Below, in pieces: positions 25,091 to 35,143 of a DNA stretch of 64,000 nucleotides. Position numbers and translations under genes: made by a program. The stretch is from Haloarcula marina (GTDB taxonomy: Archaea; Halobacteriota; Halobacteria; Halobacteriales; Haloarculaceae): positions 1,922,001 through 1,986,000 of the forward strand of contig NZ_CP100404.1 of the NCBI RefSeq assembly GCF_024218775.1. The letters run 5' to 3'. Numbering within the stretch: position 1 is the stretch's first letter; every line of letters starts with the position of its first letter. A model generated the notes under the pieces. The model was not told where the DNA came from. It ran no database searches and worked only from the letters and a program-made list of their open reading frames with translations.

Positions 25091-25417
25091 TCAGTAGCGC
25101 GCTCGCGCCGCCGCCTTCCACTCCTCGCCCCGTTCGACGTTGTGGGGGCGACGGCGTTTCCCGAACCGGTTCAGCCGTGCGGCCAGCGTCCACTCGTCTG
25201 TGTATTCGACGGACTCGGTCGCCGACGCGGCGGCCGCGGCCGCCCGCTGTCGGTCCGCGATGTGTGCACCGATAGCGGCCGAGATGGCGGCGGCCTCTGC
25301 CGCCGACGCGTCGTCCGGAATCGCCACCTCGACGGACCGGTCCGCCAGCGAGAGCACGGGCAGGTCGTCGTCCGACGATTCGGCCGGTCGGTCGTCCGCG
25401 GTTTCGAGCGAAGACAT
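25091..25417 (-). CDS. pccX: Small subunit (PccX-like) of acyl-CoA carboxylase
   Basis: 108 residues, Asp/Ala-rich. [20 protein letters not shown] then [18 protein letters not shown] and a basic C-terminal tail [21 protein letters not shown]. Directly downstream of the carboxyltransferase at a four-base gap. In Haloferax mediterranei a small subunit encoded beside pccB (PccX) is required for propionyl-CoA carboxylase activity; size, composition and position fit. The alanine-rich helix could contact the beta subunit. The biotin carboxylase/BCCP subunit (PccA) is not in this window. Confidence 0.75.
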   Translation of the reverse strand: MSSLETADDRPAESSDDDLPVLSLADRSVEVAIPDDASAAEAAAISAAIGAHIADRQRAAAAAASATESVEYTDEWTLAARLNRFGKRRRPHNVERGEEWKAAARARY

Positions 25418-25421
25418 CGCC

Positions 25422-27002
25422 TTAGAGCGGGATGTTGCCGTGGTCTTTCGGTGGACTCTCCTCGCGCTTGCGCTGAAGCAGGTCCAAGTCGTCGATGAGG
25501 CGCTTGCGCGTGTCCTTCGGTTCGATAACGTCGTCCAGGTAGCCCCGTTTGGCCGGGCCGTAGGGATGGGCGAACTCCTCGCGGAAGTCGTCCATCAGTT
25601 CCTGCCGCCTCGCGTCGGGGTCGTCGGCGTTCGCGATTTCCTTTCGGTAGAGGATGTTGACCGCGCCGCGCGGGCCGAGGACGGCCATCTCCGACCCGGG
25701 CCACGCGTAGTTCACGTCGCTCCCGAGGAACTTCGAGGACATGACGATGTACGCGCCGCCGTAGGCTTTCCTGACGACGACGGAGAGGAGCGGGACCGTC
25801 GCCTCGGCGTAGGCGTAGATGAGTTTCGCGCCGCGGCGGATGATGCCGTTGTGCTCTTGGTCCGTGCCGGGCATGAACCCGGGCACGTCGACGAACGAGA
25901 GGATGGGGATGTTGAACGAGTCACAGAAGCGGATGAACCGCGCGCCCTTCTCGGCGGCGTCGATGTCCAGCGTCCCCGCACTCACGCGCGGTTGATTCGC
26001 GACGATACCGACAGACTGGCCGTCCATCCGGGCGAAGCCGGTGATGAGGTTGCGAGCCCAGTTCCCGTGGACCTCGAACAGCGACCCCTCGTCGACGATG
26101 CTGTCGAGGACCTGCGTCATGTCGTAGGGCTTGCGCGGTGCGGAGGGAACGATGTCGGTCAACTCCGGGACTTCGCGGTCGGGTTCGTCCCACGGCTTGA
26201 CCCGCGGCGGGTCCTCCATGTTGTTCTGCGGGAGGTAGGAGAGCAGGCGGCGGATGTTCTCCAAGGCCTCCTCCTCGGAGGGGTACGAGAAGTGCGCCAC
26301 CCCGGACTTCGTCGAGTGGGAACTGGCCCCGCCGAGTTCCTCTTTGGACACCTGTTCGCCGGTGACCGTCTCGATGACGTCCGGCCCGGTGATGAACATG
26401 TGGCTGGTGTCCTGCACCATGAACGTGAAGTCCGTCAGTGCAGGGGAGTACGTCGCACCGCCCGCACACGGACCCATGATGGCCGAAATCTGCGGGATGA
26501 GGCCGCTGGCCTTCGTGTTCCGTTCGAAAATCTTCGCGAAGCCGACGAGCGAGTCGACGCCCTCCTGGATGCGTGCGCCCCCGGAGTCGTTCAGGCCGAT
26601 GACCGGCACGCCGTTCTCGATGGCCTTGTCCATCACCTTACAGATTTTGTCGGCGACGACTTCGCCGACGGACCCGCCGAGGACGGTGAAATCGTGGGCG
26701 AAGAGGAACACCTTGCGCCCGTCGACTTCCCCGTAGCCCGTGACGACGGCGTCACCGGCGTAGCGCTTCTCCTCCATGCCGAAGTTGGTCGAGCGGTGTT
26801 CGACGAAGGGGTCCACCTCGTAGAACGTCCCCTCGTCGACGAGGAAGTCGATGCGCTCGCGGGCGGTCATCTTGCCCTTCTCGTGTTGGGACTCGATGCG
26901 CGCCTCGCCGCCGCCGAGTTCGGCCTGTTTGCGCTTCTCTCGAAGTTCCTCTATCGGGTCCGATACGTCGCTCTCGTCTTCGGGTTCTTCCTGTTGGCTC
27001 AT
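25422..27002 (-). CDS. pccB: Acyl-CoA (propionyl-CoA) carboxylase beta subunit, carboxyltransferase
   Basis: 526-residue carboxyltransferase transferring CO2 from biotin to propionyl-CoA (methylmalonyl-CoA). Two crotonase-like halves are visible: N-terminal with [20 protein letters not shown] and [21 protein letters not shown]-terminal with [20 protein letters not shown] and [20 protein letters not shown]. The C-terminal [15 protein letters not shown] is typical. First residues are acidic ([14 protein letters not shown]). Between phaB-like and pccX-like genes on the minus strand with gaps of 1 and 4 bases, forming one operon for C3-CoA and PHA metabolism. Confidence 0.92.
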   Translation of the reverse strand: MSQQEEPEDESDVSDPIEELREKRKQAELGGGEARIESQHEKGKMTARERIDFLVDEGTFYEVDPFVEHRSTNFGMEEKRYAGDAVVTGYGEVDGRKVFLFAHDFTVLGGSVGEVVADKICKVMDKAIENGVPVIGLNDSGGARIQEGVDSLVGFAKIFERNTKASGLIPQISAIMGPCAGGATYSPALTDFTFMVQDTSHMFITGPDVIETVTGEQVSKEELGGASSHSTKSGVAHFSYPSEEEALENIRRLLSYLPQNNMEDPPRVKPWDEPDREVPELTDIVPSAPRKPYDMTQVLDSIVDEGSLFEVHGNWARNLITGFARMDGQSVGIVANQPRVSAGTLDIDAAEKGARFIRFCDSFNIPILSFVDVPGFMPGTDQEHNGIIRRGAKLIYAYAEATVPLLSVVVRKAYGGAYIVMSSKFLGSDVNYAWPGSEMAVLGPRGAVNILYRKEIANADDPDARRQELMDDFREEFAHPYGPAKRGYLDDVIEPKDTRKRLIDDLDLLQRKREESPPKDHGNIPL

Positions 27003-27003
27003 G

Positions 27004-27747
27004 TTACCACTCCATGCCCCCGTTGACGCCCAGGACCTGACCGGTCATGTAACTCGACTCCTCGCTGGCGACGAAGCGGACGATACAGGAGATGTCCTCC
27101 ACCTCGGCGAATCGGTCGAGCGGGATGTTCCGGAGGATTTTCTCCTGGACGCGCTCGGGCACCTCGTCCAGCATGTCCGTCTTGACGAATCCCGGAGCGA
27201 CGCAGTTCGCGGTCGACCCGGTGTGTGCGAGTTCGAGCGCGAGCGTGCGCGTGAAACCGAACAGGCCGGACTTCGTCGTGGCGTAGTTGGCCTGTCCGAT
27301 GTTGCCCTGTTGGCCGACGACGCTGGAGATGTTGATGAGTCGGCCGTGTTCGGCGTGCATGATGTCGTCGTAGAAGGCGTCGGTACAGTTGAACACGCCG
27401 CCGAGGTTGACGTTGATGACGGTGTCCCAGTCCTCGCGGGTCATGTACTCGAACTTCTTGTCGATGGTGATACCCGCGTTGTTCACGAGTACGTCGGCCG
27501 GACCGAACTCGTCGGCCACCTCCTCGCGCATCGCCTGCACCTCGTCGGGTTTGGCGACGTCGGCTTGCGACGCGATAGCGTCGCCGCCCTCGTCTCGGAT
27601 GCTCTCGACGACGTTACGCGCCTCCTCCTCGGAGGAGCGGTAGTTGACGACGACGTTGGCCCCGTGTCGTCCGAGATCTTTCGCGATGCCGCGACCGATA
27701 CCGCGCGACGAGCCCGTGACCACGCAGGTTTGGTTATCGAGGTTCAT
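27004..27747 (-). CDS. phaB: Acetoacetyl-CoA / beta-ketoacyl reductase (PhaB/FabG-like SDR)
   Basis: Short-chain dehydrogenase of 247 residues reducing beta-ketoacyl-CoA with NADPH, as in polyhydroxyalkanoate synthesis. The nucleotide motif is VVTGSSRGIGRGIAKDLGRH; NNAGITIDKKFEYMTREDWD, catalytic Ser in NISSVVGQQGNIGQ and YATTKSGLFG (Tyr-x3-Lys) are all present. It heads the carboxylase operon on the minus strand. The pairing with propionyl-CoA carboxylase fits PHBV metabolism known from Haloferax mediterranei, but no PHA synthase is in the window. Promoter A/T element TATTATTTGG on the minus strand near 27815. Confidence 0.85.
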   Translation of the reverse strand: MNLDNQTCVVTGSSRGIGRGIAKDLGRHGANVVVNYRSSEEEARNVVESIRDEGGDAIASQADVAKPDEVQAMREEVADEFGPADVLVNNAGITIDKKFEYMTREDWDTVINVNLGGVFNCTDAFYDDIMHAEHGRLINISSVVGQQGNIGQANYATTKSGLFGFTRTLALELAHTGSTANCVAPGFVKTDMLDEVPERVQEKILRNIPLDRFAEVEDISCIVRFVASEESSYMTGQVLGVNGGMEW

Positions 27748-27950
27748 ACTGTTCCCAATCGACCCCCGTCAGTTCGTGCACACATCTCTACTAGGAGGGC
27801 AAAGCACAGCCAAATAATAGTTCGCCTTATACTTCGTTAATCGGCGGACCGTGTATATTATGACCTTGGGACGGACCCACATCCTGAAGTCCAGAATACA
27901 GGTTCACGTGGGAAACAGATAGTGGCAGATATCTCTGGCTCGGCGCGTTG

Positions 27951-27991
27951 TTCGGCGAGCCTAAAACGATAGTCTATTTAGGGTGGCCTAA
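27951..27991 (+). promoter_or_regulatory. Tandem DtxR-like iron boxes before GT75-like gene
   Basis: TTCGG-CGAG-CCTAA at 27951-27964 (one mismatch from the TTAGG half) and the perfect TTAGG-GTGG-CCTAA at 27978-27991 lie 27 bases apart, immediately before the ATG at 28007. The same box occurs at three other places near iron or glycosylation genes. The second box overlaps the promoter, fitting a repressor. Confidence 0.7.
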
Positions 27992-28006
27992 ACATTCACG
28001 GATAGC

Positions 28007-29173
28007 ATGAGCCAAGACGTGTGTGTCGTCGTTCCGACGATTCGCAACCACGAGTGTATGCGGGACTACTTCGAGAACGCCCGCCGCCACGGGTTCGACC
28101 TGGACAGAACGTTCGTCGTCCTCGTCACCGAGGACTTCTGTGACACCGACGCGATGGAACGGATGCTCGACGAGGAGGGCGTCGACGGCGCTGTCTTCGA
28201 CGGGACCGCCCGCGAGGCGTGGTTCGAAGAGCACGGCCTCTCCGAGTACGACCACCTGATTCCCGCGGCGTCCCACGCACAGACCTCGTTCGGCCTGCTC
28301 TACCTGTGGGCCAACGACCGGTTCGACTACGGCGTCTTCATCGACGACGACACGCTCCCCCATCAGGACGAAGATTTCTTCGGCACGCACATGGACAATC
28401 TCGCCTTCGAAGGCGAAATCGAGGCAGTCGGGTCCGACGAGCGGTGGGTCAACGTGCTCTATCAGAACGAGGACGAACACGGCCTCTACCCCCGCGGCTA
28501 CCCCTACGCGGCGATGGACGAAGAAGTCGAGACGGGGACGGCCACCGTCGACGACGTGGTCGCCTCGCAGGGCCTCTGGACGAACGTCCCCGACCTCGAC
28601 GCCGTCCGAATCCTGATGGACGGCGACCTGCAGGGACAGGCCCAGACCCGAACCGGGGCCGAGGACTTCGAGGGGGACTTCGTCGCCGCGGAGGGGAACT
28701 ACCTCACCGTCTGCTCGATGAATCTGGCCTTCCGCCGGGAAGTCGTCCCGGCGTTCTACCAACTCCCGATGGACGACAACGAGTGGGACGTGGGCCGGTT
28801 CGACGACATCTGGTCGGGCCTGTTCCTCAAGCGCGCGTGTGACGTTCTCGGGAAGAACATCTACAACGGCGGCCCGCTGTGCGAACACAACAAGGCGCCG
28901 CGCTCTACGTTCTCGGACCTCACCAACGAGGTGCACGGCCTCGAACTCAACGAACACGTCTGGGAAGAGATAGACGCCGTCGGCGACGACGCCGACTCCT
29001 ACGCCGAGGCGTTCGAGGCGATGGGCCGACGACTCGCCGAGGGCGACTACGACGACTGGGAGAACGGCGCGTTCCTCAACTACTGCGGCGAGTTCATGCT
29101 CGACTGGCTTGACTGTCTCGACGCCATCGAGACGGCGACAGCAGAGCCAGCGGTTGCGGCAGCGGAGGACTAA
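28007..29173 (+). CDS. GT75-like glycosyltransferase / alpha-1,4-glucan-protein synthase homologue
   Basis: 388-residue cytoplasmic protein matching the reversibly glycosylated polypeptide / UDP-sugar mutase family (GT75-like). Features: VVVPTIRNHECMRDYFENAR near the start, a nucleotide-sugar DxD-type site in FIDDDTLPHQDEDFFG, then NVLYQNEDEHGLYPRGYPYA and MNLAFRREVVPAFYQLPMDD. No membrane segment. It would self-glycosylate or move a nucleotide sugar. The start ATG 28007 lies 16 bases after a perfect iron box, and the iron ABC operon follows in the same direction 42 bases later with its own box. The link to iron is regulatory, not enzymatic, from what is visible. Confidence 0.75.
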   Translation: MSQDVCVVVPTIRNHECMRDYFENARRHGFDLDRTFVVLVTEDFCDTDAMERMLDEEGVDGAVFDGTAREAWFEEHGLSEYDHLIPAASHAQTSFGLLYLWANDRFDYGVFIDDDTLPHQDEDFFGTHMDNLAFEGEIEAVGSDERWVNVLYQNEDEHGLYPRGYPYAAMDEEVETGTATVDDVVASQGLWTNVPDLDAVRILMDGDLQGQAQTRTGAEDFEGDFVAAEGNYLTVCSMNLAFRREVVPAFYQLPMDDNEWDVGRFDDIWSGLFLKRACDVLGKNIYNGGPLCEHNKAPRSTFSDLTNEVHGLELNEHVWEEIDAVGDDADSYAEAFEAMGRRLAEGDYDDWENGAFLNYCGEFMLDWLDCLDAIETATAEPAVAAAED

Positions 29174-29185
29174 AACGCAAACCAT

Positions 29186-29199
29186 TTAGGTAAACCTAA
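29186..29199 (+). promoter_or_regulatory. DtxR-like iron box before iron ABC operon
   Basis: TTAGG-TAAA-CCTAA, with flanks TTTAGG...CCTAAA, 17 bases before the ATG at 29216. AAACATATAC directly after it (29198-29207) is the likely TATA region, so a repressor bound here would block TBP. Confidence 0.75.
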
Positions 29200-29215
29200 A
29201 ACATATACTACAACA

Positions 29216-30388
29216 ATGACCGACACCTCCGACGACTCACGCAGTTCGACGCCGTCGCGGCGACGGTTCGTCACCGCTGGCGGCGCGGCGATGGTTACCG
29301 CGCTGGCCGGGTGTTCGAGCATCCTCGGTAACGGCGACGATGACAGCGTCTCCGGCAGTATCTCTCTCGCAGATTTCCGCGGTTCCGGCCCGCTCGTCAG
29401 CCAACGCGAGTCCCCCGGCGGCACTTCTATCGAGGACTTGCCCGACCTCGACGGCGAACTCACCCTCTACCTCGGCGGCGGCGAGGGCGGCCTCTATCTC
29501 GACCTCATCGACCTCTTCGAGCAGAAGTACGACAACTTCACCGCCAACCACCGCCTCGAACCCTCCAGCGACCTCGCGAACGCCATCATCCAAGAGTCCG
29601 AGGCCGACGCGACGCAGGCCGACGTGTTCATGGCCGTCGACGCCGGGTCCCTCGGGGCCGTCGCCAACGCCGGGGCGACCGCACCGCTCCCGGACGAAGC
29701 CCTCTCGTCGGTCCGCGATTCCTTCCAAGACGGGCAGGGCCGCTGGGTCGGCATCGCCGGTCGCGCTCGCGCCGTGCCGTACAACACCGACCGACTCTCG
29801 GCGTCCGACATGCCCTCGACGGTACAGGAGTTCCCCGAGACCGGCGCGCTCCAGGGCGCGATGGGATGGGCACCGACCTACGGCGCGTTCCAGTCGTTCA
29901 TCACCGCGATGCGACTCATCCGCGGCGACGATGAGACCCGTGCGTGGCTGGAGGCGATGCTGGACCACGGCGTCACCGAGTACGACAACGAGTTCCGCGT
30001 CTCGAACTCCGTCGCCGACGGCGAACTCGCCGCCGGGTTCGCGAACCACTACTACTCGCTCCGGGTGCGGTCGGCCCGCGAGTCCGCACCGCTCGAACTC
30101 GCCTTCACCGAGGGCGACGCCGGTGCCCTCGTCAACGTCTCCGGCGTGGAAATCGTCGACGGCACGGACAACGCCGACCTCGCCGCGAACTTCGTCCGAC
30201 ACGTCCTCTCGGCGGAGGCACAGGAGTTCTTCGCGACGCGGACGTTCGCGTACCCCATGATTCCGGGCGTCGCGCCGGTCGGCGGCCTGCCGCGCATCGA
30301 CGAGTTGAATCCGCCGGACATCGACCTGACCGAACTGGCCGACGTGGACGGAACAGTCGACTTACTGCGGGAGGCGGGCGTTCTCTGA
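29216..30388 (+). CDS. Ferric iron ABC transporter substrate-binding lipoprotein
   Basis: 390-residue periplasmic-type binding protein with a Tat signal and lipobox (SRRRFVTAGGAAMVTALAGC), so anchored on the outer face of the membrane. After a linker comes a Fbp/thiamine-binding fold: LTLYLGGGEGGLYLDLIDLF, WVGIAGRARAVPYNTDRLSA, and the adjacent tyrosines in FANHYYSLRV, as in FbpA-type ferric binding proteins. First gene of the iron operon, 2 bases before the permease, controlled by the box at 29186-29199. Substrate could be Fe(III) or a chelate. Confidence 0.9.
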   Translation: MTDTSDDSRSSTPSRRRFVTAGGAAMVTALAGCSSILGNGDDDSVSGSISLADFRGSGPLVSQRESPGGTSIEDLPDLDGELTLYLGGGEGGLYLDLIDLFEQKYDNFTANHRLEPSSDLANAIIQESEADATQADVFMAVDAGSLGAVANAGATAPLPDEALSSVRDSFQDGQGRWVGIAGRARAVPYNTDRLSASDMPSTVQEFPETGALQGAMGWAPTYGAFQSFITAMRLIRGDDETRAWLEAMLDHGVTEYDNEFRVSNSVADGELAAGFANHYYSLRVRSARESAPLELAFTEGDAGALVNVSGVEIVDGTDNADLAANFVRHVLSAEAQEFFATRTFAYPMIPGVAPVGGLPRIDELNPPDIDLTELADVDGTVDLLREAGVL

Positions 30389-30389
30389 G

Positions 30390-32006
30390 ATGGGGGCGAG
30401 TGACCGGTTCGAACGGCTTCGGGAACAAGCCAGCGGCGAGACGACTGGCAGTTCCGCCCCGAGGCTCCTCGGAGCGGTCACGCTCGCTGTCTCCATCCTC
30501 CTGATTTCGCCCATCCTGTGGCTGTTCGTCCACGGTGCGGGCATGGAACCGGGACGAATCGTCGAACTCGTCGTCAGCGAGACGGCGACAGAAGTGACGC
30601 TGAACACGCTGGTCCTCGTGGCTGGCGTCACCGTCGCGTCACTCTTCATCGGCGTCCCGCTGGCTATTCTCACGGTCCAGACGGACCTGCCGTTCAAGCG
30701 GTTCTGGACGGTCACGTCAGCGCTCCCACTGGTCGTCCCGAGTTACATCGGCGCATTCGCGTTCGTCTCGGCGTTCGGGCCGCGCGGCGAACTCGCGGAC
30801 CTGCTCGCGCCGCTCGGTATCGAGCAGCTTCCCACTATATACGGCCTGCATGGGACGGTCCTCGTCCTGACGCTGTTCACCTATCCGTACGTGTTTCTGA
30901 CCACGCGCGCGTCACTGCTCTCGTTCGACGGCACCGTCGTCGAGGCGGCGCGGACGCTCAACCACACTCGCTGGGAGGCGTTCAAGCGGGTCACGTTCCC
31001 CCAAATCGCACCGGGTATCGCCGCCGGAGCGTTACTGGTCGCGCTGTACGCGCTCTCGGACTTCGGGACGCCCGCCATCATGCGCTACGACGTGTTCACG
31101 CGGATGATTTACAACGAACAGCAGGCCCGCAACGTCGACGCCGCCGCCGTCCTCTCCATGCTGTTGCTCGTGATGGCGATGGGCATCCTCCTCGTCGAGT
31201 CCCGCATCAACGCCAGTCGCGACGGTGCCTACGTCAGCGGCGGCGACCGACGACCCGGAGAGATACGCCTGGGCTACTGGAAGTTACCGGCGACGCTGTT
31301 CTGTGCGGCCATCGCCAGCCTCTGTCTCGTCCTGCCGGTCGGTATCCTGACCCAGTGGTTGGTTCGTTCGGGCACGCGCCCGCCGGGCGGATTCTCGTTC
31401 GGGATTTCTCACGTCGCGAACTCCGTCGGGCTCGCCGCGGCGGCGGCGGGCATCTGTCTCGTCGTCGCCCTCCCTGTCGCGTACCTCTCGGCGCGCGGGA
31501 CCGGCCCCCTCTCGTCGCTCCCGGAGCGCCTGTCCTACATCGGCTACGCCGTCCCCGGCGTGGTCATCGGCCTGGCGCTCATCTATCTGGGCCTCCAGTT
31601 CGTCCCGTTCCTCTACCAGAGCGTCGTCGTGTTGGTGTTTGCCTACGTCGTCCGGTTCCTGCCGCAGGCCGTCGGCGCGACGGAGTCCTCCATCCTGCAG
31701 GTCGACCCGAGTTACATCGAGGCCGCCCGGTCGCTGGGCTACGCGCCGCTGTCGGCGTTCCGGCAGGTGGTCCTGCCGCTGGTCGCGCCCGGTATCGCCG
31801 CCGGTGCGGCGCTGGTGTTCCTGACGACGATGAAGGAGTTGCCCGCGACGCTGATGCTCCGGCCGACGGGATTCGAGACTATCGTCACCTACATTTGGCT
31901 CGTCCGCGGAGCAGCATACCAAGGACAGGCGGCCGTCCCGGCGCTCATCCTCGTCGGCGTCTCGGGGCTCTCGATGCTGGTCATACTCAGACAGGAGGGT
32001 AACTAA
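30390..32006 (+). CDS. Ferric iron ABC transporter permease (FbpB-type, double)
   Basis: 538 residues with about twelve transmembrane segments in two homologous halves, each with a BPD-transporter cytoplasmic loop: EAARTLNHTRWEAFKRVTFP in the first half and EAARSLGYAPLSAFRQVVLP in the second, both with the EAA-type G motif. This fused double permease is the FbpB layout used with FbpA-like binding proteins. One base separates it from the binding protein gene and the ATPase follows immediately. Imports iron across the cytoplasmic membrane. Confidence 0.92.
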   Translation: MGASDRFERLREQASGETTGSSAPRLLGAVTLAVSILLISPILWLFVHGAGMEPGRIVELVVSETATEVTLNTLVLVAGVTVASLFIGVPLAILTVQTDLPFKRFWTVTSALPLVVPSYIGAFAFVSAFGPRGELADLLAPLGIEQLPTIYGLHGTVLVLTLFTYPYVFLTTRASLLSFDGTVVEAARTLNHTRWEAFKRVTFPQIAPGIAAGALLVALYALSDFGTPAIMRYDVFTRMIYNEQQARNVDAAAVLSMLLLVMAMGILLVESRINASRDGAYVSGGDRRPGEIRLGYWKLPATLFCAAIASLCLVLPVGILTQWLVRSGTRPPGGFSFGISHVANSVGLAAAAAGICLVVALPVAYLSARGTGPLSSLPERLSYIGYAVPGVVIGLALIYLGLQFVPFLYQSVVVLVFAYVVRFLPQAVGATESSILQVDPSYIEAARSLGYAPLSAFRQVVLPLVAPGIAAGAALVFLTTMKELPATLMLRPTGFETIVTYIWLVRGAAYQGQAAVPALILVGVSGLSMLVILRQEGN

Positions 32007-33143
32007 ATGTCGAAACAGAAACCAAGTCAACGCATTTCGGAGTTCGATACCATAGATTCGCCCGTCGCGGACCCCGACCGGACGGTGCTCACGATGGACG
32101 GCATCTCGAAGGACTACGGGCAGGAAGTCGCCGTCGAGGACCTCTCGCTCGAAGTGAAGGACGGCGAACTGCTCACGCTGTTGGGACCGTCGGGATGCGG
32201 AAAGACGACCACACTCCGGATGATCGCCGGGTTGGAGGAGCCGACCAGCGGGTCTATCACCATCGCTGACGAGACGGTCACCGGCGACGCCGACGGGGCC
32301 TATCGCCGTCCGGAAGAGCGCGACGTGGGCATCGTCTTTCAGGACTACGCCCTCTTCCCGCACCTCTCGGTCGCCGAGAATATCGCGTTCGGCCTCACGG
32401 AGATGGACGAGGAGGACGCGGACCGTCGCGTCGACGAACTGCTCGACCTCGTGGATTTGGCGGCCCACCACGACAAGATGCCGAATCAACTCTCGGGCGG
32501 CCAGCAACAGCGCGTCGCCCTCGCCCGCTCGCTCGCACCGGAACCGGACGTGCTCCTGCTGGACGAACCGTTCTCGAACTTGGACGTTCGCCTGCGCGTC
32601 GAGATGCGGGAGGAAGTCCGGAAGATTCTGAAGCGGGCCGGTGTCACCGCCATCTCGGTGACCCACGACCAAGAAGAGGCCCTGTCCATCAGCGACCGCG
32701 TCGCCATCATGAACGACGGCGACATCGCACAGGTCGGCGACCCCGCGAAGGTGTTCGAGAACCCGGAGAGCCGGTTCGTCGCGAGTTTCCTCGGACAGGC
32801 GAGTTTCCTCTCCGGGCGCGTGACCGAGGAGCGACTCGAAACCGGCCTCGGGTCGTTCGACCTCGAACTCCTGAACGGCCCCATCGAGGCCTACGACGGG
32901 GCGATGATCGATGTGCTCGTCCGTCCCGACGACCTTCGGGCGGTCCCGACCAACGAACCGAAGGCCGACGGCTACGTCGTCCACCGCCAGTACAACGGCC
33001 CCTCGTTCATCTATCGGGTCGAACTCCACAGCGGCGACGTGGTCCACTGCATGCACAACCACGTCGAGACGTTCGAGGCGGGCCAACCCGTCGAGGTCGA
33101 CCTCGACGCGGACCACGAACTGGCGTGGTACCCGGCGGAATGA
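32007..33143 (+). CDS. Ferric iron ABC transporter ATPase (FbpC-type)
   Basis: 378 residues. Walker A LLGPSGCGKTTTLRMIAG, signature LSGGQQQRVALARSLA, Walker B DVLLLDEPFSNLDV and SVTHDQEEALSISD are complete; the C-terminal about 130 residues form a TOBE-type regulatory domain (RPDDLRAVPTNEP ... GDVVHCMHNHVETF). The start ATG 32007 adjoins the permease stop; the TGA overlaps the ATG of the next gene by four bases. Powers the iron importer. Confidence 0.93.
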   Translation: MSKQKPSQRISEFDTIDSPVADPDRTVLTMDGISKDYGQEVAVEDLSLEVKDGELLTLLGPSGCGKTTTLRMIAGLEEPTSGSITIADETVTGDADGAYRRPEERDVGIVFQDYALFPHLSVAENIAFGLTEMDEEDADRRVDELLDLVDLAAHHDKMPNQLSGGQQQRVALARSLAPEPDVLLLDEPFSNLDVRLRVEMREEVRKILKRAGVTAISVTHDQEEALSISDRVAIMNDGDIAQVGDPAKVFENPESRFVASFLGQASFLSGRVTEERLETGLGSFDLELLNGPIEAYDGAMIDVLVRPDDLRAVPTNEPKADGYVVHRQYNGPSFIYRVELHSGDVVHCMHNHVETFEAGQPVEVDLDADHELAWYPAE

Positions 33144-35143
33144 ACAGACTGCGACGGCCGCGGGTGCAAGCCCTCGCCGTCGCGCTGGTGGGCGGACTGC
33201 TCGTTTTCACGCTCGCGCACGTCGTCTTTCCGTACTACACGAGCAATCACGACGAGGCCGTCTACCTCCAGCAGGCGGCCATGCTGTTAGACGGGCAACT
33301 GTTCCTTCAGCCACCTGTCGACGGCGCGTTCCGGCCGTGGTTCTTCGTCGAGAGCGAGCGCGGCCTGTACGCGAAATACACGCCCGTCCCGGCGGCGATG
33401 TTCGCCGTCGGAAAACTCCTGGGCGGCTACCGGGTCGCCCTCGCCGTTGTCGCGGCGGCGACGCTGGTCGGGACGTACCACACCGTTCGGGAGGCGTTCG
33501 ACGCCCGGACCGGCGTCGTCGCGAGCATCCTCATGCTGGCTTCGCCGCTCTTCCTCGTCGACGCGTCCGTGTTCCTCTCGTACGTCCCGGCGACGATGTG
33601 GAACCTCGCGTTCGCCGCGAGCTATCTCCACGCCGACCGAACCGGGAGCAACGGAACGGCGACGCTCGCGGGCCTCTGTGTCGGCGTCGCCTTCTTCACG
33701 CGGCCGTACACCGCCGTCCTGTTCGCGACGCCGTTCGTCCTCCACGCGCTCTGGTCGCTCCGGACGGTCGAGCGGCCGGTCGTCGTTCGAGTGGGACTCA
33801 CTGCGCTGTTCGGCGCCCTGGGCGTGCTCGCCGCCCTGTCGTACAACGCCCTGCTAACGGGCGACCCGCTCGTCTTTCCGTATCAAGCGTTCGCCCCGGA
33901 CGACGGCCTCGGATTCGGCGAGCGGTCGATTCTCGGCTACTCGCGGGACTTCACCCCGGCGCTGTCCCTGCAAGCCAACGCCGAACTCCTCTGGAAGTTC
34001 GCGACCCAGTGGGTGGTCGCCGGACCGCTCGGCACCCTCACCGCCGCCGTCGGCGTCCTCGTCGCTCGTCACCGTGGTTTCGACGCCCGACAGACCGCGC
34101 TCGCTGGCGTCTTTGTGACCGTTCCGCTCGGGAACCTCTACTTCTGGGGGACGGTCAACATGCTGGGGGCGCTAGCTGATCCGACAGACGGCCTCGTTCG
34201 CTTTCTCGGCCCGTACTATCACGTCGACTTGCTCGTGCCGACAGTCGCGTTCGGTGCCGTCGGCGTCCTGTTCACCGCACACCGCCTCCGCGAACTCGTC
34301 GAGACGCACGTCCCCGCCGAGCGTGCTACACCGGTACTCGTCGCGGCGACGCTCGTCTGTGGAGCGGTCGGCGGCGGCGTCGCCGTTACGGCGGCGGCCG
34401 AGCCAGTACGGGACAACTACACCGTCACTCAACAGTACGAGCAGGCGTACGCGCCGTTCGAGCAGACGGACCTCACGAACAGCGTCGTGTTCCTGCCGAC
34501 GCCGTACGGCGACTGGCTGAATCACCCGTTCCAACCGCTCCGGAACGACCCCGGGTTCGACGGCGACACCGTCTACGCGATGCAGGAAGCGCAGTTCGCC
34601 GTCGCGGACCACTACGCCGAGCGGCAGTACTACCGCTACGCCTACCGCGGCGAGTGGATTCCCTACCTCGGTCAGCCCGTGGAACCGACGCTCCAGCGGG
34701 TCCGCCTCGTCGAGGGAGCGGCCGTCGACACGCACGTCGAGGCGACGGTCCCCGACTCGGCGGAACTCGTCGCCGTGCGCCTCACGAACGGCGAGGAGAA
34801 CGCCTACACGACGATAGACGGGAGCGAGCCGCTGGACCTGCGGCTTCGGTCGAACGCGAATCAGACGGTGCTGACGGGCGCTGGGGTCGACGAACGAGTG
34901 GCCGTCTCGACGCCGACCAGCGGCACGGTGACGCTGATACTGTTCGTCGATTTCGGGACCGGGTCCGGCTTCAAGTACCGCGCCGAACTTCCCGTCGACC
35001 AGACTACCGGCGAAGTACGGGCGCTGACGCCCCGCCTCGAAGTGTGCTGGTCCGAGCGCCGCTGTGATGGCCGGGCCGCCTACGTGCCGGGCACGCACCG
35101 CTACGGCATCGAGATGAACGTGACTGTGGAGGGAACAACGTGA
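33140..35143 (+). CDS. Polytopic membrane glycosyltransferase-like protein in the iron operon
   Basis: 667 residues from ATG 33140, starting with a short basic N-terminus (MNRLRRPRVQALAVALVGG) and about ten to eleven transmembrane segments up to residue 430 (SPLFLVDASVFLSYVPATMW, FLGPYYHVDLLVPTVAFGAV), followed by a large extracytoplasmic C-terminal domain of about 235 residues. Layout resembles GT-C/ArnT-like lipid-linked sugar transferases, with an acidic NHDEAVYLQQAAMLLDG loop after the first helix as in that fold. Its start overlaps the iron ATPase stop and its stop overlaps the next gene, so it is genuinely part of the iron operon. Acceptor and donor unknown. Confidence 0.7.
   Translation: MNRLRRPRVQALAVALVGGLLVFTLAHVVFPYYTSNHDEAVYLQQAAMLLDGQLFLQPPVDGAFRPWFFVESERGLYAKYTPVPAAMFAVGKLLGGYRVALAVVAAATLVGTYHTVREAFDARTGVVASILMLASPLFLVDASVFLSYVPATMWNLAFAASYLHADRTGSNGTATLAGLCVGVAFFTRPYTAVLFATPFVLHALWSLRTVERPVVVRVGLTALFGALGVLAALSYNALLTGDPLVFPYQAFAPDDGLGFGERSILGYSRDFTPALSLQANAELLWKFATQWVVAGPLGTLTAAVGVLVARHRGFDARQTALAGVFVTVPLGNLYFWGTVNMLGALADPTDGLVRFLGPYYHVDLLVPTVAFGAVGVLFTAHRLRELVETHVPAERATPVLVAATLVCGAVGGGVAVTAAAEPVRDNYTVTQQYEQAYAPFEQTDLTNSVVFLPTPYGDWLNHPFQPLRNDPGFDGDTVYAMQEAQFAVADHYAERQYYRYAYRGEWIPYLGQPVEPTLQRVRLVEGAAVDTHVEATVPDSAELVAVRLTNGEENAYTTIDGSEPLDLRLRSNANQTVLTGAGVDERVAVSTPTSGTVTLILFVDFGTGSGFKYRAELPVDQTTGEVRALTPRLEVCWSERRCDGRAAYVPGTHRYGIEMNVTVEGTT

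Noticed and set aside
25140-27026. 628-residue open frame on the plus strand opposite pccB
   Set aside because: Antisense to the carboxyltransferase; sequence is repetitive HVRV/AVDEGVH-type shadow without a fold.
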